Assembly: GCA_036273715.1 (NCBI GenBank)
Contig: DASUHB010000074.1
Location: forward strand, 62,001 to 126,000
Length of the DNA: 64,000 nt
Reading direction: 5' to 3'
Source: Gemmatimonadaceae bacterium
GTDB taxonomy: Bacteria > Gemmatimonadota > Gemmatimonadetes > Gemmatimonadales > Gemmatimonadaceae
Below the pieces are notes generated by a model, which saw nothing but the letters and a program-made list of their open reading frames with translations, did not search any database and was not told the DNA's origin. Every line of letters starts with the position of its first letter. The stretch's first letter is position 1. Made by a program: the position numbers and the translations under genes. Positions 34,889 to 43,130 of this stretch are shown here, one piece after another.

Positions 34889-35844
34889 GCTGCCACCTCT
34901 CTCAACACCGCATCCCAGTCCGCGGCAAAGCGCGCGATCCCGTAGCGATCGGCCGCCATCCGGCGCGCCCCCTCGCCCAACCGCCGCGCCTCCGCCGGAT
35001 CCTCGATCAGCGCCAACGCCGCGTCGAGCACGCGCGGCAGCGACGAGTCGACGAATCCCGATTCTCCGTTCGTGATCACCGATGCCAACTCGCACGTCGC
35101 CAGCCCGACGATCGGCAGCCCGATCATCATCGCTTCGACCACCGCCAACGCGAGACTCGTGTGGCGCACCGGGCTGAAGGCGAACCGATAGCGCGCCTGG
35201 AAGGCCGCCAGCGCCGGCGGGTCGATCTCGCCGAGGCCGCCTAACGAGCAGGCGTCCATGCCCACGAGGTCGATCGGCACGTGGCGCCGCGCCGCCGTGA
35301 ACACATCGGCACCCATCCGCCGCGCCCGCGTACGCAGGTTGTTGATCGCGCAGACGCCGCGCGGCAGTTCCCCCGAGTACCGCACGTCTCCCGGGATCAC
35401 CACGCCGTGCTCCACTACACGAACCGGCGACCGCCCGCAGTCCCACATCATGGCGTTCCACTCGGTCACGTGCACGACCATCACGTCGCCGTCGTCCACC
35501 GGGTGCCGTTGGGCAAAGGGATGCGCGAGCGGCGGATCGTGCTCGAGATACACACGCGGCAACCGGCGCTGCTCGGCGCTCAGCAGGTCGAATTGATCCA
35601 CCGCGTACACCTGCTCCGACTGAAACAGCACGCAGTCGAACCGCGCCGTGCGGACCTCGGCGGCTGCAACTTCATGGACATTGTCCGGCCACGGGAAGCC
35701 GCCGGCGCGCCCGCCGTACGGATGCGCGCGTTCCGGCTTCACCGGCAGGAAAAACTCGTGCGGCGCCTGCGACAAATACCAGAGGTAATTGCCGTGGACG
35801 TGCCAGGTGAGCACGCGCAGCCGGCGGCGACTAACGCGCGCCAT
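34885..35844 (-). CDS. Glycosyltransferase (GT-B, family 1/4-like)
   Basis: 319 residues. VLTWHVHGNYLWYLSQAPHEFFLP opens a GT-B domain (split: WHVHGNYLWYL, APHEFFLPV) and SLALAVVEAMMIGLPIVGLAT is the C-terminal donor motif. The N-terminal half is shorter than in most GT4 enzymes. ATG at 35844 lies 14 bp inside the end of the upstream GT9 gene. Confidence 0.82.
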   Translation of the reverse strand: MARVSRRRLRVLTWHVHGNYLWYLSQAPHEFFLPVKPERAHPYGGRAGGFPWPDNVHEVAAAEVRTARFDCVLFQSEQVYAVDQFDLLSAEQRRLPRVYLEHDPPLAHPFAQRHPVDDGDVMVVHVTEWNAMMWDCGRSPVRVVEHGVVIPGDVRYSGELPRGVCAINNLRTRARRMGADVFTAARRHVPIDLVGMDACSLGGLGEIDPPALAAFQARYRFAFSPVRHTSLALAVVEAMMIGLPIVGLATCELASVITNGESGFVDSSLPRVLDAALALIEDPAEARRLGEGARRMAADRYGIARFAADWDAVLREVAA

Positions 35845-36883
35845 GGCAGTGCTCCATGAGGTCGTCGGCCTGCGCAATCGCGGCGGCGACATCCACGCCG
35901 GCCGCGCATTCATGACCCGTCGGACATCGCAGGTGCATGCACGGCCGGCACGCCACGTCGTGCCACAACACGCGATGCCGTTCGCGATCGAGCGGCGCCC
36001 AGCGCGACACGTCCGACCCCGACGCCACCACGACGCTCGGCGTCCCGAACGCCGCCGCGATGTGCGACATGCCGGTGTCGTTGCAGACGACGAGCGCGGC
36101 ATCGCTCACCAGCGCGCCTAACGCGCCGAGCCCCAGCCGCCCGGTCAGATCGATCGCGTCCGCTCGCATCGCCGCGCGCACGGCGGCCGTGATCGGCGCC
36201 TCCGACCGCGTGCCGGTGAGCACGATCGCCAGCCCGCGCTCGGCGAGCGCGTCCGCCAGCGCGGCGAATCGCTCCGGCGGCCAGCGCCGCGAGGGAAATC
36301 GGGCCCCCGCGTGCACACACGCGTATTCGCGAAACGACAAGCCGGCGGCCTCGCCCACTTCGCCTAACGCTGCCCGGTCGTCGGCCGTGGCCGCGAGCCC
36401 CAGCGCCGTGCCCACATCCGGGCATCCGAGCGCATACGGAAGCGCGAGCAGACGCTCGATCTCGCTGCCCCGCGTCGGCCACGGCACGGCGGTTCCCTCG
36501 CCCTCCAGCGGCACGGCATCTTCCGGCGTACGGTAAACGGCCGTCCGGTGCGCGCCGAAGAGCAGCGTGAATTCATTGATGTGGGCGCCGCTGCCGTGCA
36601 GCTGAACCGCGAGATCGAACTGACGCGACTGCATGTGCGCGAGAAACGCCGTCACATCCGCTGCGTCAAATTGACATTCGGGAATCCCCGGATAGCCCGG
36701 GAAAAACACGAGATCGTCCACCAATGACGCGAGCCACGGCATGAGCTCAATCGCCCACGGCAACCCGATCAACGTGATTCGCGAATCGGGGAACCCGGCG
36801 CGGAACGCGCGCAACGCCGGCACCGCGCACAGCATATCGCCAAGGTGAAGCGCTCGAACGATGGCGATGCCGCCACCCCCCAT
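35831..36883 (-). CDS. Glycosyltransferase family 9 (first gene of operon)
   Basis: 350 residues. GIAIVRALHLGDMLCAVPALRAF, then VHAGARFPSRRWPPERFAALA and VVCNDTGMSHIAAAFGTPSVVV are GT9 signatures; the tail CRPCMHLRCPTGHEC again has paired Cys. The ATG at 36883 is chosen at the start of conserved sequence. It is divergent from the MFS gene across 192 bp that should contain the operon promoter. Confidence 0.88.
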   Translation of the reverse strand: MGGGGIAIVRALHLGDMLCAVPALRAFRAGFPDSRITLIGLPWAIELMPWLASLVDDLVFFPGYPGIPECQFDAADVTAFLAHMQSRQFDLAVQLHGSGAHINEFTLLFGAHRTAVYRTPEDAVPLEGEGTAVPWPTRGSEIERLLALPYALGCPDVGTALGLAATADDRAALGEVGEAAGLSFREYACVHAGARFPSRRWPPERFAALADALAERGLAIVLTGTRSEAPITAAVRAAMRADAIDLTGRLGLGALGALVSDAALVVCNDTGMSHIAAAFGTPSVVVASGSDVSRWAPLDRERHRVLWHDVACRPCMHLRCPTGHECAAGVDVAAAIAQADDLMEHCHGAR

Positions 36884-37075
36884 CCCTTCGACTGCCCGCC
36901 GATTACCTGAACGACGACTCCACACCGATGCACCAGACGCTGCAATGCGACACGTTCTGCTCGGATTGCGCTGCGAGCGCAAACGCCGGACCGCTTCTCT
37001 CCTTTCGCGGCGGGTTCACTCGTTCGCATGACAAGCGCGGAGAACCGCGGCACGTGATCTGCCGCGCGGCGGGCC

Positions 37076-38512
37076 ATGCGCTCGCGTGAACCGCGGCTGT
37101 GGTCCAATGACGCGGGCGCGAGTTGGCGACGCGTTGCCGCGCTCGTAGACGCGAACGGCATCGCGCAGACTGTCATGGTGCAGTTGACCGGTGGTGTGTT
37201 TCTCACCGGTCTCGCGCTTGCGCTTGGAGCCAACGCGATCGCGATCGGTGTGCTGGCCGCGCTCCCGCTGGCGTCGAAGCTGTCGCAGCTCGTGCTCTCA
37301 TGGTGGATCGAGCGCGCGGGGCGCTGGCGCAGGTGGGCGATCGCGAGCGCGTCCGTCGCTCGTATCGCCTTGATTGCCGTGCCCGTGCTCGTGCTCGCCC
37401 CGGGCCCGGCGCCGATCCGCCTCACGATGCTCATCATCGTGATGGGCGTCTCGGCGCTCGCCGGCGCCGTGTTCGAGCTCTCGTTCCTGACATGGCTCGC
37501 TGAGCTCATCCCCGAGCCGCTGCGTGGCGTCTTCTGGGGGCGACGCGGACGCAACGCCGGCGTCGTCGGGACGATCGCATCCATTCTCGCCGCGATTCGA
37601 CTCGACCAGTCGCCGACGGCCTCGTCTTCCAAGCACGGCTTCGCGCTCGTCTTCGGCGCCGGCGCGATTCTCGGTCTCGTGGGAGTGCTCTTCCTTCAGC
37701 AATTGCCGCAGCCGCGCCGGCGTGAAACCAGAACACAGCCCCTGGATCTCACCACCGCCCTGCGCGCGCCGCTCCGCGACAAGAACTATCGAACCATGTT
37801 GGTTTTCAGCGCGTGGTGGAGCTTCGCGTCCGGGTACATGGCGCCCTTCTACATGGTGTACATGCTGCGCACGCTCGGCTTGTCCTTTCTCGCCGTGACG
37901 CTGCTCACCACGATCACCAACACGATCATGGCTCTAACGCAAACGCGATGGGGCACGCTCGGCGACCACTTCGGCACGAAGCCGGTGCTGCGCATTGGCA
38001 GCTACTTGATCGCGTGCACTCCCGTGCTCTGGTTGATCAGCGCGCCCGGCCGCGTGTGGCCGGTGATCATTGTGGAAGTGCTCTCGGGCGTCGGGTGGAG
38101 CGCGTACCACGTCAGCCTCTCGAATCTCGCGCTCAAACTCGCGCCGGATGACAGCCGCCCCTCCTACCTCGGCGCCTTTGGCGCATTCAGCGGCGTGGCC
38201 GAAGGGATGGCGCCGTTGATCAGCGGCGCGCTGCTCACGGTCCTGGCCGCGAGCGCCACTCCAACGTTAGGCGAATTCCGCGCCATGATGATCGTGCAGC
38301 TCGTTCTGTTCGGCGTCGCCACCATCGTGCCGCAATGGATTCGCGAGCCGCGCGGCACGGCGGTGGGCCATCTGATCCGAGTGGTGGCGCGCTTCCAGGC
38401 CATGGACTCGAGTCGGCCCGTGTCGCTGATCTTCGAGTACGGATACACGCACTTGGCGCGCATCGCCGATCTCATCGCGCGCGAGTTCCCACGCGACGCA
38501 GAACCGATTTGA
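37076..38512 (+). CDS. MFS transporter
   Basis: 478 residues, about 12 membrane helices. The cytoplasmic loop LRGVFWGRRGRNAGVVG after helix 4 and the central basic loop (PQPRRRETRTQPLD) fit the major facilitator layout. Divergent from the glycoconjugate operon, so it could move a sugar-containing product or precursor, but substrate is unknown. It converges on the PQQ dehydrogenase with a 78-bp gap. Confidence 0.85.
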   Translation: MRSREPRLWSNDAGASWRRVAALVDANGIAQTVMVQLTGGVFLTGLALALGANAIAIGVLAALPLASKLSQLVLSWWIERAGRWRRWAIASASVARIALIAVPVLVLAPGPAPIRLTMLIIVMGVSALAGAVFELSFLTWLAELIPEPLRGVFWGRRGRNAGVVGTIASILAAIRLDQSPTASSSKHGFALVFGAGAILGLVGVLFLQQLPQPRRRETRTQPLDLTTALRAPLRDKNYRTMLVFSAWWSFASGYMAPFYMVYMLRTLGLSFLAVTLLTTITNTIMALTQTRWGTLGDHFGTKPVLRIGSYLIACTPVLWLISAPGRVWPVIIVEVLSGVGWSAYHVSLSNLALKLAPDDSRPSYLGAFGAFSGVAEGMAPLISGALLTVLAASATPTLGEFRAMMIVQLVLFGVATIVPQWIREPRGTAVGHLIRVVARFQAMDSSRPVSLIFEYGYTHLARIADLIAREFPRDAEPI

Positions 38513-38590
38513 CGCCGCGGACCATGCAGCGCTCCGCCAACAAAGCGATGTCGCACCCGAGCCATCCAGAAGGTGTCTGTGGTCTCCCGG

Positions 38591-40951
38591 TCACCTTCCG
38601 GATACACCGACGCGTGTCACGCGATGTCCCGCGCGCCACATCGCAAACGTCCCCGGCTTGCTGGAGCCGTCGGTGCATCCATCGACATACGTTAGCTCGC
38701 CGATGATCGCGCGATTTTCGTTAGCCGCGCGGCCTGCGAGCGTCATCGTGCCGGAGCAGTGCTTCGAGGGCAGCGACCAATTCGCCGTGATGGTGATGCT
38801 GTCGCCCACGACGTGACCCGTCCCATGACCATTGACCCCGACGCCATCAAGCGTGAACGACAACGTCGCGCCAGAGCTGTCACGCCCGAGATCCCATTGC
38901 GCGTCGAAGCGCGATCGGTCGAGCACCATGTGTCCCGTGTATTGGCCGGCCGAGATAGTCGCCGCGTGCGGTGCTGCCGGAGCGGTTGTCGGGAGCGCAA
39001 ACGCAACGACGTAGTCGCCTGCTCCGTCCGTGCCTCCGCTTGCCGCGTACAGCTCCCGGTGTCCGCCCGCTGCGACGACTACGAACTGTCGTCCGGTCGC
39101 GGTGACATACGTCATCGGCGACGCATGCACGCCGGCCGGCAGTTTGGCGGACCACAGCTCCGTGCCGGTTTCGACGTCGTATGCGTGCAGCCGCTCGTCG
39201 AGCGCACCGCCCGCGAACACGATGCCACCGGCAGTGACCATCGCGCCGCCCAAGTTAGGCGAGCCCCACTGCGAGCTGCCCGGTACGCGCGCGAGTGCAG
39301 CGATGCTCCCCAACGGACGGCTCCACTTCACCCGACCCGTCTCGAGATCCACCGCCGAGAGCGTGCCCCACGGCGGCGTCGAACACGGCGCGCCGTCCGG
39401 TGCAATCAGAAAGGTCCGCCGCATCGCGTACGGCGTTCCGCGCTGGGGCGAGAACTGATCGAAGCGCGTGCCCGACATTGCGCGGGCATGCGCATCGGCA
39501 CGCGGTATCAACTGCACCACGGTCATCACGTTGTTCAACGGAAGGATCGCGAGATGCCGCACCGGATCGATTGCGATTCCGCTCCAGTTCGAGCCGCCGA
39601 TGTTCCCGGGATAGATCACGGTGCCGCGCACTGATGGCGGTGTGAACATCCCGTCGTTGCGCACACCGGCAAGCTCCTTCTCGCACCATGCCTTCTCCTG
39701 TGGCGACACGCCGAACACATCGTCGGCCCGAAATCGCTCCGGGACTAACGGAGCCGGACGCGTCGGGAACGGCTGCGTCGGCCACGCGGACTCGCCGGGG
39801 ACGTCGCTCGCCGGCACCCGCCGCTCGTCCACGGGAAAGAGCGGTGCGCCGGTCTCGCGATTCAGCAGGAAGACGTGGCCCATCTTGGTTGTCGCGGCGA
39901 GCGCCGGCGTATCGCGCCCGTCGTGGCGCCAGGTGAAGAGCACCGGTTCCGCGGGTACGTCGTAGTCCCAGAGATCATGGTGCACCACCTGGAAGTGCCA
40001 GACCATCGCGCCCGTCGATGCGCGCAGTGCGATCACGGAATTCGCGTACAGATTCTGTCCGAGCCGGTCACCGCCGAAGAAATCCGGGCTGGGACTGCCG
40101 GTCGGCACGAACACCAGGTCGCGCGCCGAGTCGACGCTGATGACCGACCACGCGTTGGCAGCGCCTGTCTCGTGCGCGTCCGGCCCGCGCCACGAATCAT
40201 ATCCGGAATCTGATGGGTCGCGCGTGACGGGATCCCATGCCCAACGCAGCTGCCCGGTCCGTGCATCGAATGCGCGCACGACACCGCTCGGTGCCTTGGC
40301 GCGCACGTTGTCGGCAACCGTCGACCCGACGATCAGCAGGCCGTTGACGACCGCCGGCGGCGACGTGATTTCGTATTCGCCGCGAAAGATCTCGGGATTG
40401 CGCACATCGCCTAACCGGACCACCCCGTGGTCGCCGAATCCGGAGCAGGGTGCGCCCGTGCGCGCATCGAGCGCGATCAGCCGGGCGTCGACCGGCGCCA
40501 CGTAAATGATGCGGTGGCACATCTCGCTCGCCGGCCGCCGCGGGTCCACCCAGGTCGACACGCCGCGGTTGGCAAAGTCACCGTAGTCGCCGGAAAGGTC
40601 GAGCTCCGAGTCGAACGACCAGCGCTCGTGCCCCGTCTCCGGGTCGAGCGCGCGGACGCCGCCGAACGGCGTCGATACGTAGAGCAGGCCATCCACGAAC
40701 AGCGGCGTCGTCTCATCGCGCGTCATGCCTTCGCCTAACGAGAAGTCGCCCGTGCGGTACGTCCATGCCGGCACGAGCTGCTTCACGTTCGACCGCGTGA
40801 TCCGCGCCGCCGGCGAGTACTTGGTGCCCGCGGCGTCGTGCGCATACACCTGCCATTCGACGGCCGCCCCCGCGCGCTGTTGCGCCGGCATCGCGCGCGC
40901 CACGAGCAGCAGTGCCACGACACTGCAGCAAACACGCAAACACGTACTCAT
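38591..40951 (-). CDS. PQQ-dependent dehydrogenase with extra C-terminal domain
   Basis: 786 residues, exported (signal peptide 1-24, ARAMPAQ). Eight-bladed PQQ propeller motifs are clear: WTYRTGDFS, TTPLFVDGLLYVSTPFGGVRALDPETG (parts), GGSNWSGIAIDP, WGTLSAVDLETG and GSPNLGGAMVTAGGIVFAGG. It oxidises sugars or alcohols in the periplasm. No membrane anchor or haem motif is present, so another carrier must take electrons. After the propeller come about 110 residues (SAGQYTGHMVLDRSRFDAQW through LTYVDGCTDGSSKPG) that look like an added beta domain. GAGG stands about 12 bp before the ATG. Confidence 0.88.
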   Translation of the reverse strand: MSTCLRVCCSVVALLLVARAMPAQQRAGAAVEWQVYAHDAAGTKYSPAARITRSNVKQLVPAWTYRTGDFSLGEGMTRDETTPLFVDGLLYVSTPFGGVRALDPETGHERWSFDSELDLSGDYGDFANRGVSTWVDPRRPASEMCHRIIYVAPVDARLIALDARTGAPCSGFGDHGVVRLGDVRNPEIFRGEYEITSPPAVVNGLLIVGSTVADNVRAKAPSGVVRAFDARTGQLRWAWDPVTRDPSDSGYDSWRGPDAHETGAANAWSVISVDSARDLVFVPTGSPSPDFFGGDRLGQNLYANSVIALRASTGAMVWHFQVVHHDLWDYDVPAEPVLFTWRHDGRDTPALAATTKMGHVFLLNRETGAPLFPVDERRVPASDVPGESAWPTQPFPTRPAPLVPERFRADDVFGVSPQEKAWCEKELAGVRNDGMFTPPSVRGTVIYPGNIGGSNWSGIAIDPVRHLAILPLNNVMTVVQLIPRADAHARAMSGTRFDQFSPQRGTPYAMRRTFLIAPDGAPCSTPPWGTLSAVDLETGRVKWSRPLGSIAALARVPGSSQWGSPNLGGAMVTAGGIVFAGGALDERLHAYDVETGTELWSAKLPAGVHASPMTYVTATGRQFVVVAAGGHRELYAASGGTDGAGDYVVAFALPTTAPAAPHAATISAGQYTGHMVLDRSRFDAQWDLGRDSSGATLSFTLDGVGVNGHGTGHVVGDSITITANWSLPSKHCSGTMTLAGRAANENRAIIGELTYVDGCTDGSSKPGTFAMWRAGHRVTRVGVSGR

Positions 40952-41274
40952 GTTCGGAAACCTCGTCGACGGCCCAGGCCCTCGCGAGCCCGAGCTCGAC
41001 GCGCCTGGGAGGAGGCGTTGATTTCTTGTCGGTGCGTTGTCTGTTGTGTCCTGCTTTGTCCGCGTCTTCATGAGCGTAGCACGCTGCCCGTCCGGCCGGC
41101 CGCACGACCCGTCTTTCTCTCGTTCGGAGAACCAAAAAAAGGCAACTGGCGTCGCTTCGCCAGTTGCCTTCATTACTTTCTCTTGTCGACAGATCGTCCC
41201 GCCGTCATCCGCAACGTCGCGTCGTACGCGACCGGTTCCCACGCGGCCGACACCATGCGGCCGCGCCTTTGATT
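40952..41274. other. 323-bp gene-free stretch with promoter of PQQ gene and an upstream terminator
   Basis: Holds the terminator at 41134-41169 for the small gene to the right, and the leader of the PQQ dehydrogenase to the left. No reading frame here has a ribosome site or coding look. A palindromic piece GCGGCCG...CGGCCGC near 41240 is also present. No sigma-70 boxes were convincing. Confidence 0.5.
41134..41169 (-). terminator. Strong intrinsic terminator
   Basis: Read on the minus strand: 12-bp perfect stem (AGGCAACTGGCG with CGCCAGTTGCCT) with a 6-nt loop, then seven T. It lies 105 bp past the stop of the 78-residue gene and separates it from the PQQ dehydrogenase gene. It is the most classical terminator in the window. 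Confidence 0.85.
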
Positions 41275-41511
41275 TTATGCGGCTTTCTTCCCCGATTGCT
41301 GCCAACTCACCTGTTCGTTCAGCCCCTCGAAGAATGCCTCGAAGTGCGCCGGCGGAAAGCCAGTCACGCCGATCTCGAGCACGTCACCGCGGCCCACGCG
41401 GGCCTGCTCGGCTATGGCTTCCATCGCTTGCGCAAACGTCGGGCTCGTGACTGCGCCGGCCAGGCGCAGCGTTTCGTCAGGACCGCTGAGCGAAAACTCA
41501 AAGCGTGGCAT
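41275..41511 (-). CDS. Hypothetical small protein, 78 aa
   Basis: MPRFEFSLSGPDETLRLAG then an amphipathic helix (PTFAQAMEAIAEQARV) and GDVLEIGVTGFPPAHFEAFFEGLNEQ. No known domain recognised. AGGAGGG sits directly before the ATG at 41511, so expression is well supported. Own terminator at 41134-41169. It is 227 bp from otsA, and that gap includes an A/T-rich TTTATAAA that could belong to its promoter. Confidence 0.65.
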   Translation of the reverse strand: MPRFEFSLSGPDETLRLAGAVTSPTFAQAMEAIAEQARVGRGDVLEIGVTGFPPAHFEAFFEGLNEQVSWQQSGKKAA

Positions 41512-41738
41512 GCGCCCTCCTGGAAGCAAGGTTCCGTCAGGACCCGCGCGCCGGGACCCAGTCCCCGGCAAGCGTAGATCGAGATCCACTCCTCCTCCCT
41601 CTGCCCGTTCCCTGTGCCCTACGATTCTACCCTCTCACTTTATAAACGATCTCTCACCCACCGCGGTTCCGCTTGTTACAAAGTTCACGAGGACAGAATT
41701 GCACGCGTCGTGCCCGGACCCACCCAACTCCCCGTCAT

Positions 41739-43130
41739 TCACCCCAACGCATCCAGAAACTCGGCCGCCCACCGTGCCACATCGTGCGTCGTCACGCGCG
41801 CGCGCAATGCCCGCATTCGGTGCGCCCGCTCGTCGGGCGCCATGATGAGCGCCGCGTGCATCGCTTCGGCGGTCTCGTCCACGTCGTACGGATTCACGAT
41901 CAACGCCTCGCTCAGCTCTTCGGCCGCGCCGGCAAACTCGCTCAGGACGAGCACTCCGTCGTCGTCTGTCCGCGCCGCCACGAACTCTTTGGCCACGAGA
42001 TTCATTCCGTCGCGCACCGGTGTGACCACCATCACATCGGCCGCACAGTACAATGCGATCAGCAACGATCTCGGCAGGCCGCGGTGTACATAATGGATGG
42101 GCGCCCACGTTGGCAGCGCGTACGTCCCGTTGATCCGCCCAACGAGCGTCTCCACCTCTTCCCGTACTTTCCGGTACGCGCGCACGCCTTCGCGCGACGG
42201 CACCGCGATTTGCGTGAACCGGATCCGTTCGCGCCATTCGGGATGCTTGATCAGCAACTGCTCGACGGCCAACAATCGACGCGGAATCCCCTTGCTGTAG
42301 TCGAGACGATCGATGCCCACCAACAAGGGCCCGGTGCCGGTTCGCCGCAGGCGCGCGGCCTCCGTGCGTACGGGCTCGGACTCCGCGCGGCGCGCGAAGT
42401 CCCCCGCGTCCACGCCCATCGGAAAGACGCCCATCCGCACCCGGCGGCCCTGATGCTCGAACTCGTTGCCGTGCGCGTCCGTGCCTAACAACCGGTGCAC
42501 GGCCGCCGCGAAGTGGCCGCGATGCCGCCGCGTGTGAAAGCCGATCAGGTCGGCGCCTAACATGCCGCTCACCAGCCACCGCCGCCGCGCGAGCGCAAAG
42601 AAAATCTCCGGCGTCGGAAACGGGATGTGCAGAAAGAACCCGATGCGCGCCGATGGGATCCGCTCGCGAATCAGGGCCGGCGCCCGCATCAGGTGGTAGT
42701 CGTGCACCCAGATGCGATCGCCCGGCCGCCATACCGCCGCCACGGCATCGGCGAAGCGCGCGTTCACGCTCTCGTACACATCCCAACCTTCGACGCGCAG
42801 CGGCAGCTGGTCTAACCGGTCGTGACACACCGGCCACAGCACGCTGTTCGCGATCCGTTCGTAATAGACCGACACTTCCTCGGGCGTCAGCTCCACGCGC
42901 ACCAGCCGGCGTGCCTCGAGTTGCTGCTGCACGTCCGCGCGGCCGGCATCGTCGAGCCCGCTCATTTGCCCGGGCCAGCCTAACCAGAATCCCTTCGACT
43001 GCTCGTGCGGTGCGCGCAGTCCGGTGGCCAACCCGCCGACGCTGGCCCGGACCTCGGGATGCCCCCCGTTTTCCGACACGCTCACCGTCACCGGCAAACG
43101 GTTCGAAACGATGAGCAGGCGTCCGCTCAC
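41739..43130 (-). CDS. otsA: Trehalose-6-phosphate synthase
   Basis: 463 residues, GT20. It joins UDP-(or other NDP-)glucose to glucose-6-phosphate. Motifs: SNRLPVTV, VGGLATGL (31-38), HDYHLM (143-148), RLDYSKG (275-281) and RDGMNLVAKEF (372-382). There is no fused trehalose-6-phosphate phosphatase domain and no otsB beside it. The ATG overlaps the stop of the mechanosensitive channel gene (ATGA), tying trehalose synthesis to osmotic release. Confidence 0.95.
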   Translation of the reverse strand: MSGRLLIVSNRLPVTVSVSENGGHPEVRASVGGLATGLRAPHEQSKGFWLGWPGQMSGLDDAGRADVQQQLEARRLVRVELTPEEVSVYYERIANSVLWPVCHDRLDQLPLRVEGWDVYESVNARFADAVAAVWRPGDRIWVHDYHLMRAPALIRERIPSARIGFFLHIPFPTPEIFFALARRRWLVSGMLGADLIGFHTRRHRGHFAAAVHRLLGTDAHGNEFEHQGRRVRMGVFPMGVDAGDFARRAESEPVRTEAARLRRTGTGPLLVGIDRLDYSKGIPRRLLAVEQLLIKHPEWRERIRFTQIAVPSREGVRAYRKVREEVETLVGRINGTYALPTWAPIHYVHRGLPRSLLIALYCAADVMVVTPVRDGMNLVAKEFVAARTDDDGVLVLSEFAGAAEELSEALIVNPYDVDETAEAMHAALIMAPDERAHRMRALRARVTTHDVARWAAEFLDALG

